Below, in pieces: positions 16,949 to 24,249 of a stretch of DNA of 64,000 nt (positions are counted from its first letter, which is position 1; each line of letters begins with the position of its first letter). Under the pieces are notes generated by a model. The model ran no database searches and had not been told where the DNA came from. It was given only the letters and a program-made list of their open reading frames with translations. The stretch is from DTPU01 sp963827855 (GTDB lineage: Bacteria; Planctomycetota; Phycisphaerae; Sedimentisphaerales; Anaerobacaceae). The DNA is taken from contig CAWHBY010000002.1 of NCBI GenBank assembly GCA_963827855.1, positions 1,922,001-1,986,000 on the forward strand. The letters are read 5' to 3'. The translations under genes were made by a program, and so were the position numbers.

Positions 16949-17365
16949 ATGCAGATTCTATGCAAGGTGCTGGTTACAGGCATCGTCATCGTCTTTGTGC
17001 TATTGCCTGGATTCATGTTCATTCGCTGGACCTGGAAGAGTGAGATCGACCCTAGACAGACGGTATCGAAGGTCTTCAGCTTCTTATTCAACCGTAAGTC
17101 TGATTTGATTGCCACACGCGATCCATCGAAGATATACCAAGGTGGATCCGAAGTCGGGAATGTCACGGTCGATGTAAACAACGTGGATGGACCCTTCATA
17201 GTCTTTCCAGAAGTATGCGATACGGGAAAACTGGACAAGGACAAGCCGTTCGAGTACCGAAACTACAAACTGAGGATCATCCACATAGAGCAGGAATTTG
17301 TGATTTCCGGATCTCCCCTGAAGAAGGATGTGAAAAGAGGCATGTCCTGCCAAGTGCTGCCATGA
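16949..17365 (+). CDS. Small single-pass membrane protein of unknown function
   Basis: From ATG 16949 (AGAGG 10 bases ahead) the protein is 138 residues. A membrane helix (VLVTGIVIVFVLLPGFMFI) is followed by a soluble domain of about 110 residues with charged and beta-prone sequence (DPSKIYQGGSEVGNVTVDVNN; YRNYKLRIIHIEQEFVISG). I do not recognise the family. The soluble part could face the periplasm. Codon use is less GC-rich than the neighbours, which may point to a transferred or fast-evolving gene. Confidence 0.5.
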   Translation: MQILCKVLVTGIVIVFVLLPGFMFIRWTWKSEIDPRQTVSKVFSFLFNRKSDLIATRDPSKIYQGGSEVGNVTVDVNNVDGPFIVFPEVCDTGKLDKDKPFEYRNYKLRIIHIEQEFVISGSPLKKDVKRGMSCQVLP

Positions 17366-17436
17366 ATGGGTGCCGGTTGGGGTCAGCCCCGGAAATAGTC
17401 CATAGTGACTCATGCAGTTGGACTGTGCACACAGGT

Positions 17437-17479
17437 CCTCTCTCGGCCCCTTCGAAGGGCTTTGAGGGGCCGGGAGAGG
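17437..17479. terminator. Very stable hairpin, possible bidirectional terminator
   Basis: CCTCTCTCGGCCCCT (17437-17451) pairs with AGGGGCCGGGAGAGG (17465-17479) over 15 bp with one T-G wobble. No T-run follows on either side, so it may be a structured element rather than a classical intrinsic terminator. Confidence 0.5.
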
Positions 17480-17641
17480 GCTGAGATCGCTGGATTCGCG
17501 GCGGGGGCAGCGGCGAGCGGAGCGGCTGCACGTCGCGTGACGGCCTGCCGTTGGCCGGCGCGTGAGGTGGCCCGCGGAGCTGCTGCGGTCGCGTGGACGG
17601 CAGCCTTCTGTTGGCTCATCACCATGGTTTAGAGGTAGCGT

Positions 17642-17833
17642 ATGAAGTGGGAATACAGGACCGTCAAACTGGCGGCTACCGGGTTCTTGGGCGGCAAGAT
17701 CGACGAGGTGGCCCTGGACGCCATGATGGATGATCTTGGATCCCAGGGGTGGGAGCTTGCTGCGGCATTCGACACGAATGCGTCGGACGGACAGACGAGA
17801 GACGTCGTCGTGATCTTCAAGAGAGGGAGATAG
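17642..17833 (+). CDS. DUF4177 family protein
   Basis: The 63-residue protein MKWEYRTVKLAATGFLGGKI ... LGSQGWELAAAFDTNASDG...VVVIFKR matches the small DUF4177 family, whose function is unknown. The GFLGGK and QGWEL landmarks are clear. It is followed 1 base later by another small gene and is probably co-transcribed with it. Confidence 0.8.
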   Translation: MKWEYRTVKLAATGFLGGKIDEVALDAMMDDLGSQGWELAAAFDTNASDGQTRDVVVIFKRGR

Positions 17834-17834
17834 G

Positions 17835-18038
17835 ATGGATCCACATGCCAGTTTTGTGGCTGGATGGGGGACGCTTTCGCTGATCAACGCAGGGCTCGCC
17901 CAGGCCAAACGCCGCAGTGGACTGAACTGGTGGCTCTTGTCGCTTCTGCTGGGCCCCGCTGCGACGTTCTTCATCGTGATCCTTGATCCGGCCCCTGCGA
18001 GTAGTGGCCAGTGGCTGGTGGGGAGAGTGACTTGTTGA
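17835..18038 (+). CDS. Small membrane protein
   Basis: The 67-residue protein has a GLNWWLLSLLLGPAATFFIVIL membrane segment after a basic AQAKRRS stretch. It sits directly after the DUF4177 gene. The sequence around GLNWWLLSLLLGP resembles small hydrophobic proteins with a W-G-P motif, but no function is assigned. Confidence 0.55.
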   Translation: MDPHASFVAGWGTLSLINAGLAQAKRRSGLNWWLLSLLLGPAATFFIVILDPAPASSGQWLVGRVTC

Positions 18039-18039
18039 A

Positions 18040-18073
18040 ATAGTAGATGGTGAATAGTAAATGGTGAATCCAT
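18040..18073. repeat. Two-unit repeat of the word TAGATGGTGAA / TAAATGGTGAA
   Basis: Two near-identical 13-14 bp units lie immediately before the ferredoxin start codon. Together with the other word repeats they mark gene borders in this genome. Confidence 0.7.
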
Positions 18074-18260
18074 GAACCAGATCGTGATCATCGACGAGGA
18101 ATTGTGCATAGGCTGCGGCGAGTGCGTGAGGCTCTGCCCCAAAAAGATCCTGTACGTTGACGAGACCGACAAGGTGTGCAGGGTCACGGACGAGACCCAG
18201 TGCGACAGACGCAGGGGCTGCGAGCGGGTGTGCCCTACACAGGCGATCAAGATTCGGTAG
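18072..18260 (+). CDS. Small 2x[4Fe-4S]-type ferredoxin
   Basis: The 62-residue protein has a canonical first cluster motif (CIGCGECVRLCP) and a second set (C-x5-C-x3-CP, QCDRRRGCERVCP, with an extra cysteine in KVC). The second motif has an unusual spacing, so whether it holds 4Fe-4S is uncertain. It is a likely low-potential electron carrier. No obvious partner is adjacent. Confidence 0.8.
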   Translation: MNQIVIIDEELCIGCGECVRLCPKKILYVDETDKVCRVTDETQCDRRRGCERVCPTQAIKIR

Positions 18261-18278
18261 GAAAGCCGGAGCTCAGCG

Positions 18279-18674
18279 ATGCAAGTAGACCACAGCCAAT
18301 ACCAGGGCACTGCCATGATTGCAGATCTCGATAGGATCGTCTTTGTGGGCCTCAATGGCCGCGTTGCTGCACTGGACCGCCGTACTGGGGCCACGGTATG
18401 GCAGTGGAGGTCTCCCAAGCACAGGAATGGATATGTATCGCTCCTCCTTCTCGACGAGCGGCAGCTCATCGTCTCAGTGGACGGATACACGTACTGCCTC
18501 CATCCTCGCACAGGCCAGCAGGAGTGGGTCAACGAGCTGAAGGGCTTTGGCACAGGCGTGACCTCGATCGTGGCCCTGGGTAGGTACAATCCGCATGATG
18601 TACTCGTGGCCGCCGCTGCACAGACTGCCTCACGGTCTTCTGCTGCGTCATCCGGAGCGACCACCGGTACGTGA
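18279..18674 (+). CDS. PQQ-like beta-propeller fragment protein
   Basis: The 131-residue protein contains two PQQ/WD-like blades: VAALDRRTGATVWQWRSP and YTYCLHPRTGQQEWVNEL. The cytoplasmic-looking start and small size suggest a partial propeller or a small binding protein. An internal start at ATG 18315 (MIADLDRIVFVG) is equally good. The C-terminus is Ala/Ser/Thr-rich. Confidence 0.6.
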   Translation: MQVDHSQYQGTAMIADLDRIVFVGLNGRVAALDRRTGATVWQWRSPKHRNGYVSLLLLDERQLIVSVDGYTYCLHPRTGQQEWVNELKGFGTGVTSIVALGRYNPHDVLVAAAAQTASRSSAASSGATTGT

Positions 18675-18703
18675 TCGTTCCGGGGTCGCCCTTGCAGTAG
18701 TGA

Positions 18704-18738
18704 CGAGTGACGAGCCAATGATCAATAGTCAATCCAAG
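18704..18738. repeat. Short word repeats (GTGACGA twice; CAATGATCAATAGTCAATCC)
   Basis: Two tiny tandem repeats lie side by side just upstream of the GH127 gene, of the same style as the other boundary repeats. Confidence 0.5.
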
Positions 18739-18751
18739 GAAGGACGCTGAG

Positions 18752-20653
18752 ATGATCCATCCCGCGCTTGGACTCCTTATCCTGGCCCTGGGCCTTGCTG
18801 GACCGGCCCAGACCAATCCCTGTGCCTGCCCCAATGCCACCGACGTGAAGATCGGCGGCTACCTCGGCCAGCGACTGGACGCCTGCCTGGAGCACAACGT
18901 CAAGACCACAGACGGCCAGTACCTGACTGCGGTCTTCAAGAGCCGCAAGGAAACGAACACCTGGCAGACCGAGTTCTGGGGCAAGTGGATGCACTCCGCT
19001 GTCCCCCTCAATAGGTACTCCTGGGATGCCGGCCTCAAGGCGAATATCGACGCCTCGGTCAAGACCCTGCTCTCCACCCAGCGGGAAGACGGCTACATCG
19101 GCAACTACACGGATGCAGCCCAGCTCGACGGCCCTTGGGACGTCTGGGGCCGCAAGTACACGCTGCTGGGCCTGCTCCACTACTTCGATCTGACCGGGGA
19201 CCAGGCCTCACTGGCAGCAGCCCGCCGCCTGGCGGACCACCTGATGACCCAGGTGGGGCCCGGTCGCAGAGACCTCTACAAGGTCGGCGCCTACCACGGC
19301 ATGGCGAGCTGCTCCGTTCTGGAGCCCATCGTCTGGCTCTACCGCAGGACCGGGGATGCCAGATACCTGGATTTCGCCGGATACGTCGCCTCCCAGATGG
19401 AAGATCCACAGGACAGCGCGAGGCTCGTGACCCAGGCCCTCAAGGGCGTGGGCGTGGCGGACCGTTTTCCGCACCCCAAGAGCTGGTGGTCCTGGGAAAA
19501 CGGCATGAAGGCCTACGAGATGATGTCGTGCTACCAGGGATTGATCGAGCTCTACCAGGTCACCGGTGAGCCCAGGCTCCTCGATGCCGCCGTCGCCGCC
19601 GCGAAGGACATCATGGCCACCGAGATCAACGCCGCAGGTTCCGGCGCGGCGTTCGAATGCTGGTACCACGGTTCCACGCGAGAGACCGAGCCCGCCTACC
19701 ACATGATGGAGACCTGTGTCACCACCACCTGGATGCGTCTCTGCCAGACGCTCCTGCGCGTCACGCGTGACCCGGTCTGGGCCGACCAAATCGAGAAGAG
19801 CCTCTACAATGCCCTTCTGGCTGCCCTCTCGCGGGATGGCGCGACCTTCTCCAAGTACTGCCCGCTCGAGGGCCTGCGAGGCCGCGGTGAGGACCAGTGC
19901 GGCATGAAGACCAACTGCTGTATCGCCAACGGCCCTCGCGGCTTCGTGGTGCTGCTCGAATCGATCCTCATGGCCGACGTCGACGCCGTGATGGTCAACC
20001 TCTACAGCGAATCCAGGGCCGCCGTGGCACTGCCCAACGGCAACAGAATCACGGTTGAGCAGAAGACCGACTACCCGGCGGGCGACACCGTCACCCTTGT
20101 CGTGACTCCCTCGCGGGAGGCTGCATTCACCCTCAAGCTGCGGATCCCCGCCTGGAGCAGCAAGACGAGCGTCGCCGTCAACGGTGAGCCCTGCACCGGC
20201 GTGATGCGCGGCACGTACCTGCCCGTGGCTCGTCACTGGAAGGCAGGCGACACCGTAGCCCTCAAGCTGGAACTGGTCGGGCGATGCAGGATGAAGGACA
20301 ACCACTTTGCCCTTGAGCGAGGCCCGATCACCCTCGCCCGCGACGTCCGGTTCGAGGATGGCGAGATCCACGGCGTGGCCGCAGGCCTCGATGTCGACAA
20401 GGAAGTCACGCTCACTCCGGTCGCCGCTCCGTCCGGCATGTGGTTGGCCTTCACCACCCCGCTGCGGTTCGGCCTCAACCTCGAGATCGAAGAGGCCCAA
20501 AGGGCCCGCTCCATACACCTCTGCGACTTTGCCTCTGCTGGAAACACCTGGACCGAGGAGTCGGCCTATCGCGTGTGGCAGCGGGCTGCGCTCAACGTCA
20601 TGCGGCAACCCTATGTGCCTTACGATCGTCCTGAGGCGAGAATGGTGCCATAG
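18752..20653 (+). CDS. Secreted GH127 family glycosidase (beta-L-arabinofuranosidase-like, DUF1680)
   Basis: The 633-residue protein has a signal peptide (LGLLILALGLAGPAQ), an (alpha/alpha)6 barrel (about 40-420) and beta-sandwich domains. In GH127 the zinc/catalytic site uses Glu-x-Cys and a Cys-Cys pair. Here E320-T-C322 (HMMETCVTTTW) and C389-C390 (NCCIANGPRG) match. Predicted action is hydrolysis of beta-linked L-arabinofuranose or related sugars from plant or algal polysaccharide. AAGGA precedes the ATG. It stands alone, without transporter or other glycosidase genes nearby. Confidence 0.88.
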   Translation: MIHPALGLLILALGLAGPAQTNPCACPNATDVKIGGYLGQRLDACLEHNVKTTDGQYLTAVFKSRKETNTWQTEFWGKWMHSAVPLNRYSWDAGLKANIDASVKTLLSTQREDGYIGNYTDAAQLDGPWDVWGRKYTLLGLLHYFDLTGDQASLAAARRLADHLMTQVGPGRRDLYKVGAYHGMASCSVLEPIVWLYRRTGDARYLDFAGYVASQMEDPQDSARLVTQALKGVGVADRFPHPKSWWSWENGMKAYEMMSCYQGLIELYQVTGEPRLLDAAVAAAKDIMATEINAAGSGAAFECWYHGSTRETEPAYHMMETCVTTTWMRLCQTLLRVTRDPVWADQIEKSLYNALLAALSRDGATFSKYCPLEGLRGRGEDQCGMKTNCCIANGPRGFVVLLESILMADVDAVMVNLYSESRAAVALPNGNRITVEQKTDYPAGDTVTLVVTPSREAAFTLKLRIPAWSSKTSVAVNGEPCTGVMRGTYLPVARHWKAGDTVALKLELVGRCRMKDNHFALERGPITLARDVRFEDGEIHGVAAGLDVDKEVTLTPVAAPSGMWLAFTTPLRFGLNLEIEEAQRARSIHLCDFASAGNTWTEESAYRVWQRAALNVMRQPYVPYDRPEARMVP

Positions 20654-20712
20654 GAGTGCCCCGGCAGTCGTACCCTCCAGGTAAAGGTAGAGGCCTACCG
20701 CCTACTTGCCTG

Positions 20713-20740
20713 TTGCACAGACCTCCGAAACGGGTATGAT
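20713..20740 (+). promoter_or_regulatory. Promoter of the coiled-coil lipoprotein gene
   Basis: TTGCAC (20713-20718) and TATGAT (20735-20740) are spaced 16 bp, giving a leader of about 160 nt before the ATG at 20909. No riboswitch-like structure was recognised in that leader. Confidence 0.5.
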
Positions 20741-20908
20741 AGTGGCCCATGCAGTGCGAGGGTCGCGATCAGGGTCGGCGGGGGATGGGGCATGGCCGAC
20801 TCGGGTGCAGAGGTCGATGGGTAGACTGCAGAACCGCAACTAGTGTGACAACGTTGGGGTACTTGCCCCGAAACGTATGAGAGTCCGCGATCGTTAAGGA
20901 GAGTAAAC

Positions 20909-21406
20909 ATGAAGGCAAGGGATTTGGGGTTGGGTCTGGCACTGCTGGCCGGCTGCTGGCTGGTGTCCGGGTGCAACATGGTGGACAAGAAGAAGTACGA
21001 TGAGGCAGACGCCAGGGCGCTCCAGGCAACCACGCGTCTGAACGACACCACGGCCGCCTTGGACAAGGCCAAGGCCGACAACGCGAAGCTCGAGACCGCA
21101 GCCAAGCAGAAGGACAGTCAGATCGCCTCGCTCAAGGCCGAGACCAAGCAGGCACTGGATGCCGTCAAGGCCGAGATGAAGAAGGTGTCGGACGAGCTCA
21201 AGGCAGCAAAGGATCGGGTAGACGGCCTTGCCAGGCAGCTCGAGCAGGCCAATGCAAAGGCCAAGGATGCCGACCAGCTCGGCGCGACAGTCCAGAAACT
21301 CGAACAGGAGAACAAGAAGCTCCAGGCGACGGTTGAGAAGCTCAAGACTCAGGTTGCAGCCAAGAGCGAACCCAACGCGCCCACCACGGGGGCAGCTCCT
21401 CGCTAG
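20909..21406 (+). CDS. Coiled-coil lipoprotein
   Basis: The 165-residue protein has a signal peptide ending in the lipobox LVSGC (Cys at residue 22), followed by almost uninterrupted heptads (KLETAAKQKDSQIASLKAE; DELKAAKDRVDGLARQLEQ). The tail is short and Pro/Thr-rich. It looks like an Lpp/periplasmic spacer-type protein anchored in the outer membrane. No enzymatic motif is present. Confidence 0.8.
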   Translation: MKARDLGLGLALLAGCWLVSGCNMVDKKKYDEADARALQATTRLNDTTAALDKAKADNAKLETAAKQKDSQIASLKAETKQALDAVKAEMKKVSDELKAAKDRVDGLARQLEQANAKAKDADQLGATVQKLEQENKKLQATVEKLKTQVAAKSEPNAPTTGAAPR

Positions 21407-21541
21407 GGCTCACAGACAGATCCAGAAGCATGACAGGACGGTTTCCAGGGGTCCGTAGGGGTACACAGAAGAGACAAGACTTCTGCCCCTCCGGGCCCCT
21501 GTTCAGTTCGCCCTCCTGCCAAGACAGAGCCAGTAATCCTC

Positions 21542-22348
21542 GTGACCTCGACCAAGATCATTGACTTCCACACCCACGCCTTTCCCGACAGCCTGGCGCC
21601 CCGGGCCATGCGAACCCTGATGGACGAGGCCCCGGGGATTGCGGCATACCTGGACGGCACGCTCGGGGCCCTGGCGCAATCCATGCGAGCCTCCGGCATC
21701 AATCACAGCGCGGTGTGCTGCATCGCGACCAGGCCCTCCCAGTTCGATCCCATCCTCCAATGGTGTCTGCAGGTCCGTTCGCAGGCCTTCTCGATGATGC
21801 CATCGGTCCACCCGGCGGACCCGGATCGGCTGGACCGCATCCGGCAGATCAAGGCATGTGGTTTCTCGGGCATCAAGCTGCACCCGTTCTACCAGGATTT
21901 CTACGCGGACGAGGACCGCATGATGCGGATGTACGATGTGATGGCCGAGGAGGAGCTGCTGGTCGTGATGCACACCGGGTTTGACGTTGCCTTTCCAAGG
22001 CAGCTCAGGGCAGATCCGGAGAAGCTGTTGAGGATCCACCGGGCCTTTCCGCAGCTCAAGCTTGTCACCACTCATCTCGGCGGCTGGGAGCAGTGGGACC
22101 AGGTGGAGGCCACCCTGGTGGGTCACCCCATTGCCATGGAGATCTCCTTTGCCCTGGACGGCCTGCCTGCCGAGCAGGCCCGCCGCATCCTGCTCAGCCA
22201 TGGGGCGGAGTACCTGCTATTCGGCTCAGACTCGCCGTGGACAGACCAGGGACATACCCTGCAGCTCCTCCGCAGTCTGGATCTGCCCCAGGACCGCCTG
22301 GACAAGATCCTGTGGACCAATGCAGCCCGATTGCTGGAGCTCCAATGA
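21542..22348 (+). CDS. Amidohydrolase-2 family metal-dependent hydrolase
   Basis: A TIM-barrel protein of 268 residues. It starts with the metal-binding DFHTHAFPD, followed by GFSGIKLHPFYQDF, LVVMHTGFD, LVTTHLGGW and LFGSDSPW. These supply the two N-terminal histidines, two later histidines and the aspartate expected for the amidohydrolase-2 family. Members hydrolyse or decarboxylate varied substrates, and the substrate here is unknown. The start is GTG 21542. It converges with kdsD. Confidence 0.85.
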   Translation: MTSTKIIDFHTHAFPDSLAPRAMRTLMDEAPGIAAYLDGTLGALAQSMRASGINHSAVCCIATRPSQFDPILQWCLQVRSQAFSMMPSVHPADPDRLDRIRQIKACGFSGIKLHPFYQDFYADEDRMMRMYDVMAEEELLVVMHTGFDVAFPRQLRADPEKLLRIHRAFPQLKLVTTHLGGWEQWDQVEATLVGHPIAMEISFALDGLPAEQARRILLSHGAEYLLFGSDSPWTDQGHTLQLLRSLDLPQDRLDKILWTNAARLLELQ

Positions 22349-22370
22349 TGGTCAAACGGTCAAATGGTTA
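22349..22370. repeat. GGTCAAA word repeat between convergent genes
   Basis: TGGTCAAACGGTCAAATGGTTAG is a short tandem-like repeat in the 31-bp convergent gap between the amidohydrolase and kdsD. Confidence 0.45.
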
Positions 22371-22379
22371 GAAGGAGGG

Positions 22380-23339
22380 CTACGCGACGTCCTGGATGTC
22401 GAGGATGCCCACGGCCTGCATGCCGTCGTTCACTACAGCCAAGGCGTTGATCCGCGTGCTCCGCATGATCTCCACCGCATCCTCGACCAGGGCGTCCTCC
22501 TCGATGTACTTGCAGGGAGAGGTCATGCAGGTCGAGACCGCAGTGGCGGCGATGTCCACATGCGCCTCCAATGATCGCCTGAGATCGCCATCCGTGAACA
22601 CCCCGAGGAGCCGTCCCTGGCCATCCACCACCAGACACATGCCGCAACGGGCCTGGGTGATCCGATGGATGGCCTCGGAGATCTTGGCGTCTGCATGGGC
22701 ATATGCAGAACGCTCGCCGGCCCGCATGCACGCAGCCACCTTCTTCAGCCGCCTGCCCAGGGCGCCGGCCGGATGCAACTGGGCGTAGTCCTGCCGTGTG
22801 AAGCCCCGGTCCACCTCCAGGGTCACGGCAAGGGCATCACCCAGTGACAGCATGGCCGTGGTGGTTGCCGTAGGCGCAAGGTTGAAGCAATCCGCCTCCT
22901 CGTGCCGGCCCAGGGGAAGGACAAGATTGCACATCTGCCCCAGGGGCGTATGGTCGTCCCGCGTCATCGCGATGGTCCTGACCCCGATCCCTTTGAGGGC
23001 CTGGGCCACCAGCAGGAGCTCGCCTGTGGAGCCGCTATTGCTGATCAAGATCGCCAGGTCCTCCTTGCCGAGCATCCCCAGGTCTCCGTGCATGGCATCC
23101 ACGGGGTCCAGCCAGAAGCTCCGGGTGCCTGTGCTGGTCAGGGTGGCGCTGATCTTGCGGCCCACCAGTCCCGCCTTGCCCACGCCGCACACCGCGACGG
23201 CCCCTGTGCATCCCCTGATGACCTCCACGACGCGACAGAAGGGCCCCCCGAGCTGTGCCTTGACCGACAGGATGGCCGCAGCCTCCTTGTCCAGCACCGA
23301 CCTCGCCTGCTCCAACCACTTTGTGTCCCTGGATGGCAT
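22380..23339 (-). CDS. kdsD: Arabinose-5-phosphate isomerase (SIS + two CBS)
   Basis: The 319-residue protein has a SIS domain (GVGKAGLVGRKISATLTSTG; HGDLGMLGKEDLAILISNSG) followed by two CBS domains (about 205-319), the KpsF/KdsD/GutQ layout. It makes D-arabinose 5-phosphate, the precursor of Kdo in LPS, implying a lipopolysaccharide outer membrane. The start ATG 23339 is preceded by AAGGAG. An upstream in-frame codon exists at 23414 but lacks a ribosome binding site. Confidence 0.88.
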   Translation of the reverse strand: MPSRDTKWLEQARSVLDKEAAAILSVKAQLGGPFCRVVEVIRGCTGAVAVCGVGKAGLVGRKISATLTSTGTRSFWLDPVDAMHGDLGMLGKEDLAILISNSGSTGELLLVAQALKGIGVRTIAMTRDDHTPLGQMCNLVLPLGRHEEADCFNLAPTATTTAMLSLGDALAVTLEVDRGFTRQDYAQLHPAGALGRRLKKVAACMRAGERSAYAHADAKISEAIHRITQARCGMCLVVDGQGRLLGVFTDGDLRRSLEAHVDIAATAVSTCMTSPCKYIEEDALVEDAVEIMRSTRINALAVVNDGMQAVGILDIQDVA

Positions 23340-23460
23340 GCCACTCCTTAGCCTGACTGCCCGCCCCACTGAATCCGGGCCGTGGAGCCCCTTGGCAGGG
23401 GTCCAGCATATCACATCGACGAACCGAATCTACCGCAAAGCTCAGAGTCTATCTCAGAAC

Positions 23461-24249
23461 CTACTCCTCCACGCACTTGGCCCGGTACTGGATGTAGGCG
23501 TCTCGGATCGCTGAGTAGGGTTCGACGGCCGCGGACTTGAGTGACTCGTACTGGCCCAGGCTCTGCGAGGTATCGCTGGTGAACTTCACCGCATACGCGC
23601 CCACATACAATTCCCAGGGTTCGACGTAGCGGAGGGGGCTGAGGAACTGGTCTCCCAGCATGCCCACCGAGTCGCGCAGCGTGGAAGGCCCCAGGATGGG
23701 CCAGACGATGTAGAGCCCGTTGCCCGCCCCGTACTTGGCCAGCGTCTGGCCCAGGTCCTCGTCATCGGGCGGTTGAGTGTGAAGCCGCTCTTTCGCAGGA
23801 TCTGCCACACCCAGAATCCCCCAGGTGGTGTTGACCACGAAGCGGCCGACCTCATCGGCTGCTCCGGCTCCCTTGCCCTGAGCAACACAGTTGACGAACC
23901 GGACGGGCGTCAAGACGTTGTGGAAGAAGTTCCGGACACCCGCGCGGACCGGCTCCGAGGTCACCTGCCGATAGGCCTTGGCAACCGGTGTGAGGACCCA
24001 GGCATACAGGGCGTCGTTGAACTGGAAGACCATGCGGTTCCAGCCCTGCAGCGGGTCCGGCACATGGACCGGCTTCTCGCTGAACTCCTTGTCCAGGGCC
24101 TCGAAATCACCCATGCCCGCCTCGTTGGCGTCACTCGACGCAGAGGACTGACCAGCCACCAAGACCGGATCATGGGCAGCAGTCCTGCCTCCGCCTGGCG
24201 CCGCGCAGCCCGCGAGCAGCGACAGGGCGACCATCCACCATCGCCTCAT
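23461..24249 (-). CDS. mlaA: MlaA family outer-membrane lipoprotein
   Basis: The 262-residue protein has a lipobox (LSLLAGC) and the VacJ/MlaA core: DPLQGWNRMVFQFND, RVFVNCVAQGKG-like segment, GRFVVNTTWGILGVADPA, ETWPILGPSTLRDSVG-type stretch (IVWPILGPSTLRDSVG). MlaA removes phospholipid from the outer leaflet. It overlaps the upstream MMPL gene by 4 bases and is the last gene of an mlaC-MMPL-mlaA operon. Confidence 0.9.
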   Translation of the reverse strand: MRRWWMVALSLLAGCAAPGGGRTAAHDPVLVAGQSSASSDANEAGMGDFEALDKEFSEKPVHVPDPLQGWNRMVFQFNDALYAWVLTPVAKAYRQVTSEPVRAGVRNFFHNVLTPVRFVNCVAQGKGAGAADEVGRFVVNTTWGILGVADPAKERLHTQPPDDEDLGQTLAKYGAGNGLYIVWPILGPSTLRDSVGMLGDQFLSPLRYVEPWELYVGAYAVKFTSDTSQSLGQYESLKSAAVEPYSAIRDAYIQYRAKCVEE

